Source: Nitrospira sp.
Lineage (GTDB): Bacteria > Nitrospirota > Nitrospiria > Nitrospirales > Nitrospiraceae
Length of the DNA: 64,000 bases
Assembly: GCA_024331045.1 (NCBI GenBank)
Contig: JANDJC010000011.1
Span: 1-64,000 of the forward strand
Reading direction: 5' to 3'
Shown: positions 9,018-19,250 of the stretch, piece by piece
How positions within the stretch are numbered: position 1 is the first letter of the stretch
Layout of the letters: each line of letters starts with the position of its first letter
Translations under genes and position numbers: made by a program
Notes under the pieces: generated by a model
The model's database searches: none
What the model was told of the DNA's origin: nothing
What the model saw: the letters and a program-made list of their open reading frames with translations, nothing else

Positions 9018-12000
9018 CTAGTCCTCCGCCGTCGGCACTGTCAGCGTCGCTTCTTTTTGAGAGATCGCTTTTTCTAAGTCTGCCAGGCCATCGAATTGCG
9101 GATTGAGTACGCGGATCGTCTCCAGTTCTCGCTTCGCCTCCTCCACCTGATCCGCGCGAAGCCACACGCCGGCCAGCGCGAACCGCACAGCCAGATCGCC
9201 AGGATTGCGCTTGACATACGACGCTAAGTACCGGCTCAATTCCTCCCATCGATTCTGCGCCGTGCCTACGCGCAGCAACCAATGGACCGCCTCCCCGTCA
9301 TCGGGGTGATCGGCTAAGACCTCACAAAATCGTTCCCACGCCCCCTGGGGATAGGACTGTCCGATAGCGGCCATCCCCATCCCCATCAGACATGTGCGGC
9401 GATTGGCGCCAGCTTTGAGCGCACGAGCGAACGATGACTCGGCCTCCCCATACTGTTCTCGCTGCATGCAGAGCACTCCCTGGAGCAAGAGACCTTCGGG
9501 GTGATCCGTCTGCAAACGCAGCGCAACGCGAAGCTGCTGATCGGCCCCGACCAGCTCCCCCTGTTCGAGCAACAAACGAGCTAGAATAACGCGTTCATCC
9601 GATGTGGCCCCCAACTCCACAGCCCGAGCCAAAAATCGAACCTGCAACTTCGATTCTTTCAATCGCTCGGCGACTTTGGCCCCCCATAAAAGGACTAAGC
9701 GATCATTGGGCCAATCGTCCACCAGACGGATCTCGCGCCTGACGGCTTCCCAGTCTCTCTTGAGCGCAGCTGCCTGAGTCGCCGCAACATGGGCCCAACA
9801 AGCCCGGTCATGCACGTCGGTCAGAGGAACAACGCGCGTCGCCCTGTTCGCGCCAGAGAGATCTCCGACCAATTTGTATCCGTCCGTGTGATAGTGGAGA
9901 TCTTCATCTTCCAGCCACAGAAGGTTGTTCCACCGTTCCCTCAACAGACGGTCATTGTCGGCTTCTCCCGCCTTGCGCCCGGGGGTCTGACCTTCGAGCT
10001 GGATCAGCATGCTGCGCGGCTGGTACACGACCTGCGCTCCCCTCTTGCGCACCCTGAGGCAGAGATCCACGCCCTCGAAACCATTGACGAATGCTTCATC
10101 GAATCCACCGACGGCCTCAAACAGGTCACGACGAATCAACAAGCACGCCGCAGTAACGACCTGGAACTCCCGCCGCTTGCCGACGGCCGGCGAATCCGCC
10201 GATACCCTTTGATAGATGTGATACGGCACCCCATCCCGAGAGAACACCACGCCCGCATGTTGCACCGTACCGTCCGGATACAACAATTTGCTCCCTACTA
10301 TGCCGACTTCCGGGTGCTCCTCCACTTCAGAGACCAGCGGCTGTAGCCAACCCTTCAGTGGAACCGTGTCGTTATTCAGAAAAACAAGATATTTGCCGCG
10401 CGCGGCTCGTGCGCCCTGATTGCACGCCTTGGCAAACCCCAGATTTTCATCGTTTCGAATGATTCGCACATCGCCCTGGAGGGTTTGCAGGAACTCCGCC
10501 GTTCCATCCGTCGAACCGTTGTCGACCAGGATAACCTCGTAATCGACAGCGGTTGTCGCAGAAGCCAGGGCCATGAGGCACTGCTTGGTTAATTCGAGAT
10601 TGTTGAACACCGGAATGATGATGGAACAGACGAACCGATCGGATTGGAATTGTTTCTTGTACTCTGCCAACCGCTGCTCTTGCGCGGCCAGCACACCGGG
10701 GAACCGCTCGGCCAAAGGCCTGTACTTTTGATAGATGATGTCCGTGGTCCTATAGTAGGTGTGTCGGGTACTGCTCGTCATGGAGCTGCCGTCCGTTCTC
10801 CACGTGAATTCCGCCGTGACTTTTTTTACATGGATAAAGGGGAACTTTTCGGCTATACGAATCCAGAGATCCCAGTCTTCGTGCGCGAACAACGATTCGT
10901 CGAAGCACCCTACTTCATCTAAACAACTTCGCTCGTGCATGACGCAGAGAACAGGGAAGTAATTACCAATCAACAGATGAGGCAGGCTGAACTCCTGGGA
11001 ATAGGGTATGTCACGACCGACTTCGACGTATCGTCCTTCCTCGCATCGCTCATGGATACGCCACGCATCGGTGTACGCAGCCTTATAGGGCCCCTTCTCC
11101 AACACCGTCACCAACGTCTCCAGATGATCGGGCAAATAGCGGTCGTCATCGTCTAGATAAGCGATGTATTTCCCCCTGGCCATCCTGATACCGGTATTGC
11201 GCGCGGCGGCAAGCCCGCGGTTGCGATCGTGGTTGATGAGGGTGATACGGTCATCCGTATTGAGCGTATCGATCACGGAGCTCACATCGACATTTCCATC
11301 ATTGACGACGATGATTTCAAAGTCCCGGTAACTCTGAGCCAGTACGCTCTGTAACGTTTCGCGCAGTCTGTCCGGTCTATTGCAGGTCGGTACGATCACG
11401 GAGACCGTCGGCTGCCCGAGAACAGTCGACGGGCTTGCGGGCATGCCCAACCGGCAGACCCATACTTGATCCATCGGAATCAGCTCTCTCGATTTCAGAT
11501 CAGCCGGAGTCGGAGCGGGAACATACCGACGTTCTGGAATCTCGCCATAGAGTCTCTCAACTTGGATCGGTTGGAAACCATGGGCAGCCACCAATTCCGA
11601 GACCTGTGCCTCCGTCATCCACGTTTCTGCTTGGTTAGAGGGAAGCCCAGCTTTGCTCCATTGTTCCCATATCTCGCCGCGCCGCATCGTTAAAATAAGA
11701 TAGCCGTTCGGCTTCAACAGACGGGTCAGTTGTTTGCAGATGGCATCCCGCATCTCCTGTCTCATCCCCTCCAGCAGCCGCGAGCAGAGGACGAGGTCGT
11801 AAGAGGCGGTCTTGAGGCTCGGAGGAAGCCGGCCTGCCTCACAGGCTTCAAATCGAAGATGCGGGAACTGCCGGCGAGCGTCGGCGATCGCGAGGGGATC
11901 GGGATCCACTCCCTCGCAAGATCCGTACATCGAGACACAATCGGTCAGCCAACCGGAACCGCAACCGACGTCGAGAATCCGCAAGGGCCGGTTGGGATCG

Positions 12001-14057
12001 TTCCGGCGAATCTCTCGAAGGATCTGCTCAAGAACGGTCGCGACTTTGACCCATCTTGCCTCCCGTTCGTTCGCCCACGTCCCATTTCCCCGAAGTACAG
12101 TCGGCTTGCTGCTTTCCTCGTCGCCCTGCACGAACCGCGAAAACATTTCCAACAGCTCATTGTCAGGATGAAGCGCACGAGCTTTTTTCAACTGCTCGCG
12201 GACTGCTTCACTGGGCGTCGAGAGAATAAGCCTCGCCTTCTCTTTGCCAGACTCGATAAACAAGTCCGGATGATGGAACACTATGTGCGCCTTGATCACG
12301 TTCATATTCGCCTGGACCCGCTCCACCATCGTGCCGCGCCTTCTGCGACACCAGAACAGCGGTTGTCCGACGTGGTAGGATCGAAACCCAAGTTTGGCGG
12401 CGCCGATCCAAAAGCACCAATCCTCGGCGCCCAGATACATCGCTGGAGAGTAACCTCCCACACGTTCCCACACCGAGCGACGGTACAACGAGCAGTAGTC
12501 ATGGACATTGCCGACGAGAAGACTCTCCAATGTCACGACGCCTTTACGATGAATGCCTTCCGTCTCTCCGAAGGTCCGTTCATCAACATAGACGATGGCG
12601 ATGTCGGGATTTCTTTCCAGAATCGGCACGGTCTCCGCCAAATAGCGCGGATCCAACCGATCGTCGGCGTCAAGGGGAAGAATGTATCGCCCGCGGGCCT
12701 CCCGGATACCCGCGTTGCGCGCGTCGGACAGTCCGCGGTTCGTCTTGCGGATCAATCGAATCCGCTTGTCGGGATACCGAGCGATAAGATCACGGGCGAC
12801 TTGGGCGGTATGGTCTGGACTGCCGTCATCGACGATGAGACATTCCCAGTCACTGAAGGTTTGGGTCACGACACTTTCAATCGCTTCGGCCAGAAAATCG
12901 GCCTGGGCGTAGCACGGCACGATCACCGACACCGCAGGATCGGCTTCTCTCGCGCCGCTCTCCGTTCCTGAACTGATGAAGAGACTGACAGGAGTCGTTT
13001 TCCCTCTCTGCTCGTCTTGTTCGGGCACGGCGGAAGCGGGGCCAGACTGCCGGCCCAACGACCGGCTCACCTCGACTATCTCCTCAAGAAATCGGATCTG
13101 CTCAGGGAGAGATTTGGCGAGCATGGTGTTCGCCTCGGCAGCCAGTTGTTGCACAAGCTCCTTTGCTTCCCGCATACGGGGGCTGGGCTTAATGTCCAAG
13201 ACAGACAGACGAAGAGGGAAATTCGCGGCACCGTTGCCCAATAGCGTCCTGACTCTGCCCATCACCGCGGGAACGGCCTCGTCTTCCAAACCACGCTCTC
13301 GCAAAAACGCAAACAGGTCGGCCGTCCAAAACACCTCATGAAACAATGTCAAAAACTCTTCTTGATAGCTGCGCGCGTCCTTGCGGATCGCCCGGGGCGG
13401 ATCATGCCAGTCTCCATCGTCCTTGAGAATGGCACACTCCTCGGCCATGGGCAGCAGCCACCCCTTCATCGCCAAGTAGCTGACGAACAATTGATCACTG
13501 TAGGACGGCCAGATGGGTTTCGTTCTGACAAAATCCATCCACTCCCAAAACAAACGGCGCCGCATCGCTCCAAAGGTCAAGAGACCGTTGTGACCTTGGG
13601 TAAAGAGGGACGTGAGTCTCTCACGCTGGTCGGGTCCATTGATTGGTTTCAGCCGATACAGCAGGTGCCTCTTGGGCGAGTAACTAAGATAAAGGCGGGG
13701 CACGAACGCGGTCACGGCCGGCGCCGCCGTTCGGACGGCGTCGAGAGCGCATCGCAAATAGTTGATGCTGAAGAGGTCGTCATCCGCGACCAGCAGAACC
13801 CATTCCGATTCGATCTGCGCGGCTCGGTACAACCGTTCGGTGGGGTCCTGTAACCCGATGTAGGCAAACCGGCCGTCTTTGCTCAGCAAATCGGCGGACG
13901 CGAGGATCCACCTCTTCTTTTCTTCATTCTCCTGCCCATCGGCGATGGTGACATGAACGTCGCGGTTCTCTTCTCCTGCCCTGAAGAGTTGGACCATGAT
14001 GTCCTTGGCCATGGCGGAAAACCGAATGGTCGGAAGGAGAATATTGATCAAGCCCAT
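9018..14057 (-). CDS. Giant multidomain glycosyltransferase (four GT-A domains, methyltransferase, TPRs)
   Basis: This 1679-residue protein is a chain of enzymes. Residues 1-250 are a GT-A-like domain with a DDD triad near 92-94. Residues about 376-580 are a GT2 domain (VSVIVPCYAQADFLAEAI, LDADD near 462). Residues about 690-800 are a class I methyltransferase (RILDVGCGSGWL). Residues about 885-1090 are another GT2 domain (YLDDDD near 967). Residues about 1143-1350 are a fourth GT2 domain of rhamnosyltransferase type (FLNND near 1226). The C-terminal 230 residues or so look like TPR repeats. Its ATG shares 1 nt with the stop of the FkbM gene. It could build several consecutive linkages of one glycan on a single scaffold. 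Acceptor and sugars are unknown. Confidence 0.9.
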   Translation of the reverse strand: MGLINILLPTIRFSAMAKDIMVQLFRAGEENRDVHVTIADGQENEEKKRWILASADLLSKDGRFAYIGLQDPTERLYRAAQIESEWVLLVADDDLFSINYLRCALDAVRTAAPAVTAFVPRLYLSYSPKRHLLYRLKPINGPDQRERLTSLFTQGHNGLLTFGAMRRRLFWEWMDFVRTKPIWPSYSDQLFVSYLAMKGWLLPMAEECAILKDDGDWHDPPRAIRKDARSYQEEFLTLFHEVFWTADLFAFLRERGLEDEAVPAVMGRVRTLLGNGAANFPLRLSVLDIKPSPRMREAKELVQQLAAEANTMLAKSLPEQIRFLEEIVEVSRSLGRQSGPASAVPEQDEQRGKTTPVSLFISSGTESGAREADPAVSVIVPCYAQADFLAEAIESVVTQTFSDWECLIVDDGSPDHTAQVARDLIARYPDKRIRLIRKTNRGLSDARNAGIREARGRYILPLDADDRLDPRYLAETVPILERNPDIAIVYVDERTFGETEGIHRKGVVTLESLLVGNVHDYCSLYRRSVWERVGGYSPAMYLGAEDWCFWIGAAKLGFRSYHVGQPLFWCRRRRGTMVERVQANMNVIKAHIVFHHPDLFIESGKEKARLILSTPSEAVREQLKKARALHPDNELLEMFSRFVQGDEESSKPTVLRGNGTWANEREARWVKVATVLEQILREIRRNDPNRPLRILDVGCGSGWLTDCVSMYGSCEGVDPDPLAIADARRQFPHLRFEACEAGRLPPSLKTASYDLVLCSRLLEGMRQEMRDAICKQLTRLLKPNGYLILTMRRGEIWEQWSKAGLPSNQAETWMTEAQVSELVAAHGFQPIQVERLYGEIPERRYVPAPTPADLKSRELIPMDQVWVCRLGMPASPSTVLGQPTVSVIVPTCNRPDRLRETLQSVLAQSYRDFEIIVVNDGNVDVSSVIDTLNTDDRITLINHDRNRGLAAARNTGIRMARGKYIAYLDDDDRYLPDHLETLVTVLEKGPYKAAYTDAWRIHERCEEGRYVEVGRDIPYSQEFSLPHLLIGNYFPVLCVMHERSCLDEVGCFDESLFAHEDWDLWIRIAEKFPFIHVKKVTAEFTWRTDGSSMTSSTRHTYYRTTDIIYQKYRPLAERFPGVLAAQEQRLAEYKKQFQSDRFVCSIIIPVFNNLELTKQCLMALASATTAVDYEVILVDNGSTDGTAEFLQTLQGDVRIIRNDENLGFAKACNQGARAARGKYLVFLNNDTVPLKGWLQPLVSEVEEHPEVGIVGSKLLYPDGTVQHAGVVFSRDGVPYHIYQRVSADSPAVGKRREFQVVTAACLLIRRDLFEAVGGFDEAFVNGFEGVDLCLRVRKRGAQVVYQPRSMLIQLEGQTPGRKAGEADNDRLLRERWNNLLWLEDEDLHYHTDGYKLVGDLSGANRATRVVPLTDVHDRACWAHVAATQAAALKRDWEAVRREIRLVDDWPNDRLVLLWGAKVAERLKESKLQVRFLARAVELGATSDERVILARLLLEQGELVGADQQLRVALRLQTDHPEGLLLQGVLCMQREQYGEAESSFARALKAGANRRTCLMGMGMAAIGQSYPQGAWERFCEVLADHPDDGEAVHWLLRVGTAQNRWEELSRYLASYVKRNPGDLAVRFALAGVWLRADQVEEAKRELETIRVLNPQFDGLADLEKAISQKEATLTVPTAED

Positions 14058-15226
14058 TACGCCACCCTCCTCCTTTCATTCGGAATGGCATAGACGACCG
14101 AGCCAGTCCCGCACCACCCGTGCAATCTCATGAGAAATCGATAATCCGGCAACGTCTCCATCAGGAATCGGGGAATGCGCCACAATCCATCGGCGTTGTG
14201 ATAGGTCGTGATCGCCAAAATGGGACGACAGCGGCGGAGCGTCTCGGTTCCTCCCCGGAGCGCATTGAGTTCGCCGCCTTCCAAATGGATTTTCCCGAAA
14301 GTCAGAGGGAAATCGAGATCATCAAGACGAAAGGCTTGAACAGGCCAGGCCGCACGCGGGTCAATGCGTGACGAAAATCCCCACCCTTGCTGATAGCGTT
14401 TCTCGGCGCTTTCTTCTGCCAACGCACAATCCCTGATCATGATTGTTTCCCGAATCGCGCGAGGTAGTGTCGCCACCCATCTTCGCAAGTGCGCCACATT
14501 ATCGCGATCGGCCTCAACGGCCATCACGCTGTCACATCGATGACGAACCAGTTCCAACCACTTGGCGATTACCGTCCCATGGTGGGCACCTGCATCAAGA
14601 AAGCGCTCCCGTAATCCCATCGCCAGCCGCACAGGCTCAATGAAGTATCGATCTTCGATACACACCGGCGCCCGGTCAAATTCCCATTCCGTTCTGTGCA
14701 AACGCCAGGCCAAAACCTGAAGGTGGGCGGCTCGCGACCAGTCGTCGCTCCAACCTGCGAGAACCTCGTCGATCTGATTGATGTCTTCATCATCCAAGAC
14801 TTCCGCAAACCAGCCGTTGCCGAGGGGGAGTCGATCGCGATAGGCATCCAAGACATCATAGACGGGAAAAATATGCCGCCACCCCATGGCCGCCAGTTCG
14901 TCTCGAATGGGTTCATAGGGGGCGGTGACGATGCAGACCGCGATCAGGCAGGTTTCCCGATCGATCTGCTCTGCAGCCTCTGGTCGGATGACAGGGATGT
15001 CATCGAGCAGCCGATCGCCTGTGCGACAAGCACGATCCACGGCATAGGCAATGGGAATGTTGAGCCGCCTGAACAGTTCTCCCGCCATTCGGCCCAGTTT
15101 CCCCGATCCATACAGGATGAGCGGCTTATCGACAGGCTGATGACGGACCAGGGAACGGGACGATATCAATTGCCGCAGAAGTTCGCGCGCCATGGCGATG
15201 CTCGGAAGCGAGTGGAACAATCTCAT
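14057..15226 (-). CDS. FkbM-family methyltransferase with N-terminal Rossmann-like module
   Basis: FkbM-type enzymes O-methylate sugars or polyketides using S-adenosylmethionine. In this 389-residue protein the SAM region is around FLDAGAHHGTVIAKWLELV and AVEADRDNVAHLRRW. The FkbM signature is KIHLEGGELNALRGGTETL. The N-terminus carries a separate motif, LILYGSGKLGRMAGELF, also seen in the radical-SAM protein encoded at 19251-20621. The ATG at 15226 overlaps the upstream stop as ATGA, which settles the start. It likely methylates a sugar of the glycan made by its neighbours. Confidence 0.85.
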   Translation of the reverse strand: MRLFHSLPSIAMARELLRQLISSRSLVRHQPVDKPLILYGSGKLGRMAGELFRRLNIPIAYAVDRACRTGDRLLDDIPVIRPEAAEQIDRETCLIAVCIVTAPYEPIRDELAAMGWRHIFPVYDVLDAYRDRLPLGNGWFAEVLDDEDINQIDEVLAGWSDDWSRAAHLQVLAWRLHRTEWEFDRAPVCIEDRYFIEPVRLAMGLRERFLDAGAHHGTVIAKWLELVRHRCDSVMAVEADRDNVAHLRRWVATLPRAIRETIMIRDCALAEESAEKRYQQGWGFSSRIDPRAAWPVQAFRLDDLDFPLTFGKIHLEGGELNALRGGTETLRRCRPILAITTYHNADGLWRIPRFLMETLPDYRFLMRLHGWCGTGSVVYAIPNERRRVA

Positions 15227-16509
15227 GCGGCATCGAGCTGTTTCGCCCATCGAGCCAACCGTTCGTCCGCCTGATAGACGGCATGGTAGTGAAAAACGGA
15301 CCCCTTGGTCCGTTCGTAGAGCACTGCGGGCCCTCGCCTGGCGGCGTCATGCAGCATGCCATTCCGCTGAAACCTCCAGGCTTCATCTCCCTGGCAAGAC
15401 CGAAACCAATCGGCCGGTTCTTCTCCGAAAATCGGCCGAAAGTCGAAGGAGCGTTTTGGCTCGGTGAGCAACCGCCGATAATGATGTTCCAATCCCGCAA
15501 CAGTACGACCAATGGCAAAGCGCCGGCGCACCAGACGACTGGCGTTCGCCGACAACCTTGCTCGTTCCAAGGGGTGAGCCGCCAGCCAGTCCAGCGCATC
15601 AGCGAATTGAGAAGGACCATTGACAATCACGCCGGTTTCCCCGTGCGAGACCACACATCGCTCCGCCGGATTGTCGAGTACGATCGGCACGACTCCCATG
15701 GCCATCGCTTCAAGCAACGCATTTTCCGTTGTGCCGTAATGGAATGGGTTGAGAAGATAGGCGAAAATGTCAAATCCGATCAGCTCTGCCCGGATGTCTT
15801 CACGATAGCCCCGCACGTCGAGCCGGTTTCTTACCCCCATCATCGTCGCCTCGGCCATCAGTTGCCGCCCCGTCACCGGATCTCCAACAAGAGCCAATCG
15901 AAAGTTTGGTAGGTGGACAGCCTGAACAAAGTCCAAAATGCGCGGATGAAGTTTGGAGAAATTGAGCGAGCCGACATACCCTCCTTGTAACGACGTTTCA
16001 AAGACTCGCTCCGGCGGAGGAGGAAGATCATCAAACCCGCCTGAGCTAAAAACCACCTCCGCTCGCCCCTTGAGCCTGGGCCGCAAGGCCGCCAAGGTTG
16101 GATGCTCCCAACTGCACGGCGACGTAAAAAGAAATCGATGAACCGACAAAACAAACTCGGGAGGAATAACGGGAGGATACAGCCCGGACACGTGGCACCA
16201 GACAAGCAGTCGCATGGAAGGCAGAACGCCGGAACACAGCCATCCCGCGACAGTGGGATGGTGCCACCATTCCACTTGCACGATATCGGCGCGGTCGACC
16301 TCTTCGGCCAGGCGGTCGAACGAGGGAGCGATTAGCACCTCTCCTCCCCATGAAAGGACACGGTCGAGAAACGTGCGCTTCTCCGGCACCTCGAGACAGG
16401 CAATGGTATGGCGCGTGTCGTCACGGCGTCGCGCCGATTCGGCGACCACGCCGGACAACACCTTGCCGACCCCGCCGCCAAGATGGGCAGTGATGTGCAA
16501 GACTCTCAT
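15223..16509 (-). CDS. Glycosyltransferase family 4 protein
   Basis: This 428-residue GT-B enzyme starts MRVLHITAHLGGGVGKVL, the typical N-terminal loop of GT4 transferases. The C-terminal donor-binding lobe contains GYREDIRAELIGFDIFAYLL and ENALLEAMAMGVVPIVLDN, the family EX7E region, then VVSHGETGVIV. The start at 16509 overlaps the stop of the upstream radical-SAM gene by 4 nt (ATGA). An in-frame extension to 16605 was rejected. The enzyme probably adds one sugar in the island's glycan; donor unknown. Confidence 0.88.
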   Translation of the reverse strand: MRVLHITAHLGGGVGKVLSGVVAESARRRDDTRHTIACLEVPEKRTFLDRVLSWGGEVLIAPSFDRLAEEVDRADIVQVEWWHHPTVAGWLCSGVLPSMRLLVWCHVSGLYPPVIPPEFVLSVHRFLFTSPCSWEHPTLAALRPRLKGRAEVVFSSGGFDDLPPPPERVFETSLQGGYVGSLNFSKLHPRILDFVQAVHLPNFRLALVGDPVTGRQLMAEATMMGVRNRLDVRGYREDIRAELIGFDIFAYLLNPFHYGTTENALLEAMAMGVVPIVLDNPAERCVVSHGETGVIVNGPSQFADALDWLAAHPLERARLSANASRLVRRRFAIGRTVAGLEHHYRRLLTEPKRSFDFRPIFGEEPADWFRSCQGDEAWRFQRNGMLHDAARRGPAVLYERTKGSVFHYHAVYQADERLARWAKQLDAA

Positions 16510-18197
16510 GACTCTATGACGGCAGGGTGATTCCCAGCGAGTGGGACCGCCGCCGAGACTCCGCCATCCGACAAACCATATTTCCGCGCTCGTTCCCGCC
16601 ACCACTCATCCCGCTCGATGATGTCTTGATAGCGACGGCGACAGCGGTCCGCCTCCTCCCATCGCCCAAGCCCCTCGTAAGCCCTGGCGAGGGCATGGTG
16701 GGCCAGCGCATGGTCTGGATATTTGCTGGTCACGTTCTCAAAGTACTTGGCCGCCGTTTCGAATCGCCCGACTTTGAGGTTGTAGTTGTGGACGAAGTTG
16801 ACGAGCAGGTTCATCTCATAGGCGAACGCCTGAACAGCTTCCGGATCGACACCGGGGGCCCGGATGACCGATTTGGTGTTGACGTGATCAAGGAAATCTC
16901 CCGTGTCCATATATCCGTTGGTCACGCAGATGTCGTAGAGACGGCTGCCCAAGATTGGCACGGCGCAAAAGACGTGTACCCAGTCGAACCCGACGTCCAG
17001 CAACAGATCGAGCGTTTGCAGCCGGTGCTCGTCCATTTCTCCCGGCAGCCCCAGCACGATGAAGACGTGGCTTTGCACCCCGTATTTTCGCAAGAGTTCC
17101 ACCTTGCCTTTCACGAGGCTGGTCTTCAAGGGCTTCTTGATGATGCGATGAAGAACGTAGTCGGATCCTGATTCGACCGCCAAGGCCACCGTGGACACTC
17201 CGGCTTGTTGGAACAGGCTCGCTACTTCCTCGTCGATGGCATAGACGGCGATCCCATTGGGGAACTCCACGCGCACGCCGAGATCGATCAATTCACGCAA
17301 GATTTGCTTCGCCCGCGCTTTGTCGAAAAAGAAGTGGTCGTCCTCGATCAGCAACACGGTCATGCCCCACTGTTCTTTCATCCGACGCACCTCGGCGGCG
17401 ACGCGCGCCACACTCATGGCCCGCACATCCGCCCCGTGCAACGAGGGGTTCGCGCAAAACACGCAAAGAAAAGGACAACCCCGTGAGGTATGGATCGCCA
17501 TCTCGCGTTTCGGCTGACTGCTGTATCGTTTGTCGATAGAACGGGAGTTGTAATCGTCCAAATTGACCAACCTGTAATCGAGCATGGGGATGTCATCGAG
17601 GTTCTCGACGAACGTATGGGCGGGAATTTTACCCACCGCAATTCCTCCTCTGGTCATCCATGAAGGGTGCCGCTCCAACAGATCGGCTCGGTCATCGGCT
17701 TCGATCAGATCACGCAATGGGATCTCTCCTTCTCCCCGGCATACCGCGTCAATGGCCGGGCAATGTTCCAACACTTGCCGAAATCCGGCTGACGGAAGCC
17801 CTCCACCCGCAACGATCAACGCATCGGGGGCGGCGGCTTTCGCCACGGCGGAAATATGTCCCATGTATCGGAACGACACGTTAAACAGCGCCGAAATTCC
17901 GATGATCCCGGGCCGAGCGATCCGAACCCGCTCTCTGATCAGTTCATCGAACACGGCCTGGATTCGCGAGACGTCTCCCGTCTCCACGGCTTGGCGCAGC
18001 GACAAATTCAAATCCAGAATGTCGACTGTCACCGGCACCGTGCAATGAGCCTTGAGATAAGCATCCAGAGACAGAATGCCGTATGGGATCGTGAACGACG
18101 GCAGCACGTTCGCGCGATCGCTTCCCATGTAGTCGTCCACGTTGAAATAGGGTGGAATGATGAACAGGATCCGTTCTTCTCGTCCGGTGCTTGACAT
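16506..18197 (-). CDS. B12-binding-domain radical SAM protein with C-terminal TPR
   Basis: The 563-residue protein has a cobalamin-binding-like N-terminus (ILFIIPPYFNVDDYMGSDRA; later IVAGGGLPSAGF and CRGEGEIPLRDLI). The radical-SAM core follows, with the cluster motif CPFLCVFC (C-x3-C-x2-C) around residue 243. After residue about 480 there is a TPR-like segment (YPDHALAHHALARAYEGLGRWEEADRC). Such enzymes do methylations, rearrangements or other radical chemistry. No conserved DxHxxG cobalamin motif is evident, so cofactor use is uncertain. Its start overlaps the upstream stop by 1 nt. Confidence 0.85.
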   Translation of the reverse strand: MSSTGREERILFIIPPYFNVDDYMGSDRANVLPSFTIPYGILSLDAYLKAHCTVPVTVDILDLNLSLRQAVETGDVSRIQAVFDELIRERVRIARPGIIGISALFNVSFRYMGHISAVAKAAAPDALIVAGGGLPSAGFRQVLEHCPAIDAVCRGEGEIPLRDLIEADDRADLLERHPSWMTRGGIAVGKIPAHTFVENLDDIPMLDYRLVNLDDYNSRSIDKRYSSQPKREMAIHTSRGCPFLCVFCANPSLHGADVRAMSVARVAAEVRRMKEQWGMTVLLIEDDHFFFDKARAKQILRELIDLGVRVEFPNGIAVYAIDEEVASLFQQAGVSTVALAVESGSDYVLHRIIKKPLKTSLVKGKVELLRKYGVQSHVFIVLGLPGEMDEHRLQTLDLLLDVGFDWVHVFCAVPILGSRLYDICVTNGYMDTGDFLDHVNTKSVIRAPGVDPEAVQAFAYEMNLLVNFVHNYNLKVGRFETAAKYFENVTSKYPDHALAHHALARAYEGLGRWEEADRCRRRYQDIIERDEWWRERARKYGLSDGGVSAAVPLAGNHPAVIES

Positions 18198-19225
18198 CAG
18201 CGACTCCCGGTTTTTTGTGGCCGTTCAATCCTCGTCAGCAAAGAGGCGGCGTACGCGTCGATATCGTCCGGTAGACAGTGGCTGAGCTGGCCGCAGTCGG
18301 CGCAAGTCGGATTGTCCTTGCGCCGTCCCTTCAAATGGGCGACTCGATGCCGGTGCATTGACTCGCTGTCCCAGATCGACTTAAGAGATTGAAGACGTGC
18401 GTCTCCGATGATGAGCTTGCGGGCCCAGTCCAAAAAACAAAGGCTGACCGTTCCGTCGGTATTCACCGCCATGGAGTAAAAAATATAGGGGCAGACCGAC
18501 ACTTCCTTGATCGGGTTGCCGTAAATCCCCTCCGTGATCACGACGCCGCTGCGCGCTTCCACGTCGAATTCCGGCCAGCAGGGCGCGAAGTTTTCGATCG
18601 AGATTCGGTCCGCGTAGTCGCCGAAGGTGTCGAAGAACCGTTGTTTGTCGTCATCGGACAGGATGTCGCCCGGAATTTTGATGCAGATCTCGCAGGATCC
18701 CTTGCGCTCATAGAGATGCCGGACGTTCTCGACGTATTTCTCGAAATCGACCCTGGTTTTAGTGAACCGCCAAAATTGTTCGCTCGACATCCCGTCAACG
18801 GAAATGTTGATGCGATCGATCCCGGCGTCAAGAATCGGCCCCACCCGCTCCGGACTCAGCAAATAGCCATTGGTCGTCGTGTCGATATATTCCACGCGGC
18901 CGCTCCGCTTGGCATACCGCACCATCTCGGCGAACTGCGTGTGCAGGAGCGGCTCGCCTTCCTTGTACAATCGTAGGACTTTGATCGGCTGCTCGAATTC
19001 GGCCAGGTCATCGATGATCTTTTTAAACAAATCGAATGACATTCGCCCCTGCCACCGACCCGTGGATTTGATCAGCTCTCGGTCTCCCGTCGGACAAAAA
19101 GTGCAACGAAAATTGCATGTATCGACGGGATCGACGAACAGCACCATCGGCGTGGAAAGTGGAATCACGTCCTGGAGCGGCGTCCGATGGTCGAGGTTGA
19201 TCCGGGGTTTCAATTGCGCTTTCAT
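18197..19225 (-). CDS. Radical SAM/SPASM domain protein
   Basis: The 342-residue protein has the radical-SAM cluster motif CNFRCTFC near residue 38. A SPASM-type C-terminal cysteine set includes CPYIFYSMAVNTDGTVSLC and CADCGQLSHC. SPASM enzymes bind extra Fe-S clusters and act on peptides, proteins or sugars. The start at 19225 follows AAAGGAG; a 20-residue upstream extension was rejected. It lies between two other radical-SAM genes inside the glycan island, so a sugar or glycoprotein substrate is plausible but not shown. Confidence 0.87.
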   Translation of the reverse strand: MKAQLKPRINLDHRTPLQDVIPLSTPMVLFVDPVDTCNFRCTFCPTGDRELIKSTGRWQGRMSFDLFKKIIDDLAEFEQPIKVLRLYKEGEPLLHTQFAEMVRYAKRSGRVEYIDTTTNGYLLSPERVGPILDAGIDRINISVDGMSSEQFWRFTKTRVDFEKYVENVRHLYERKGSCEICIKIPGDILSDDDKQRFFDTFGDYADRISIENFAPCWPEFDVEARSGVVITEGIYGNPIKEVSVCPYIFYSMAVNTDGTVSLCFLDWARKLIIGDARLQSLKSIWDSESMHRHRVAHLKGRRKDNPTCADCGQLSHCLPDDIDAYAASLLTRIERPQKTGSR

Positions 19226-19250
19226 GACGGTCTCCTTTCCGTACGCGCGG

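Noticed and set aside
11730..12971. 413-residue plus-strand frame inside the giant glycosyltransferase
   Set aside because: The composition is that of an antisense shadow; the minus strand has conserved GT2 and methyltransferase motifs.
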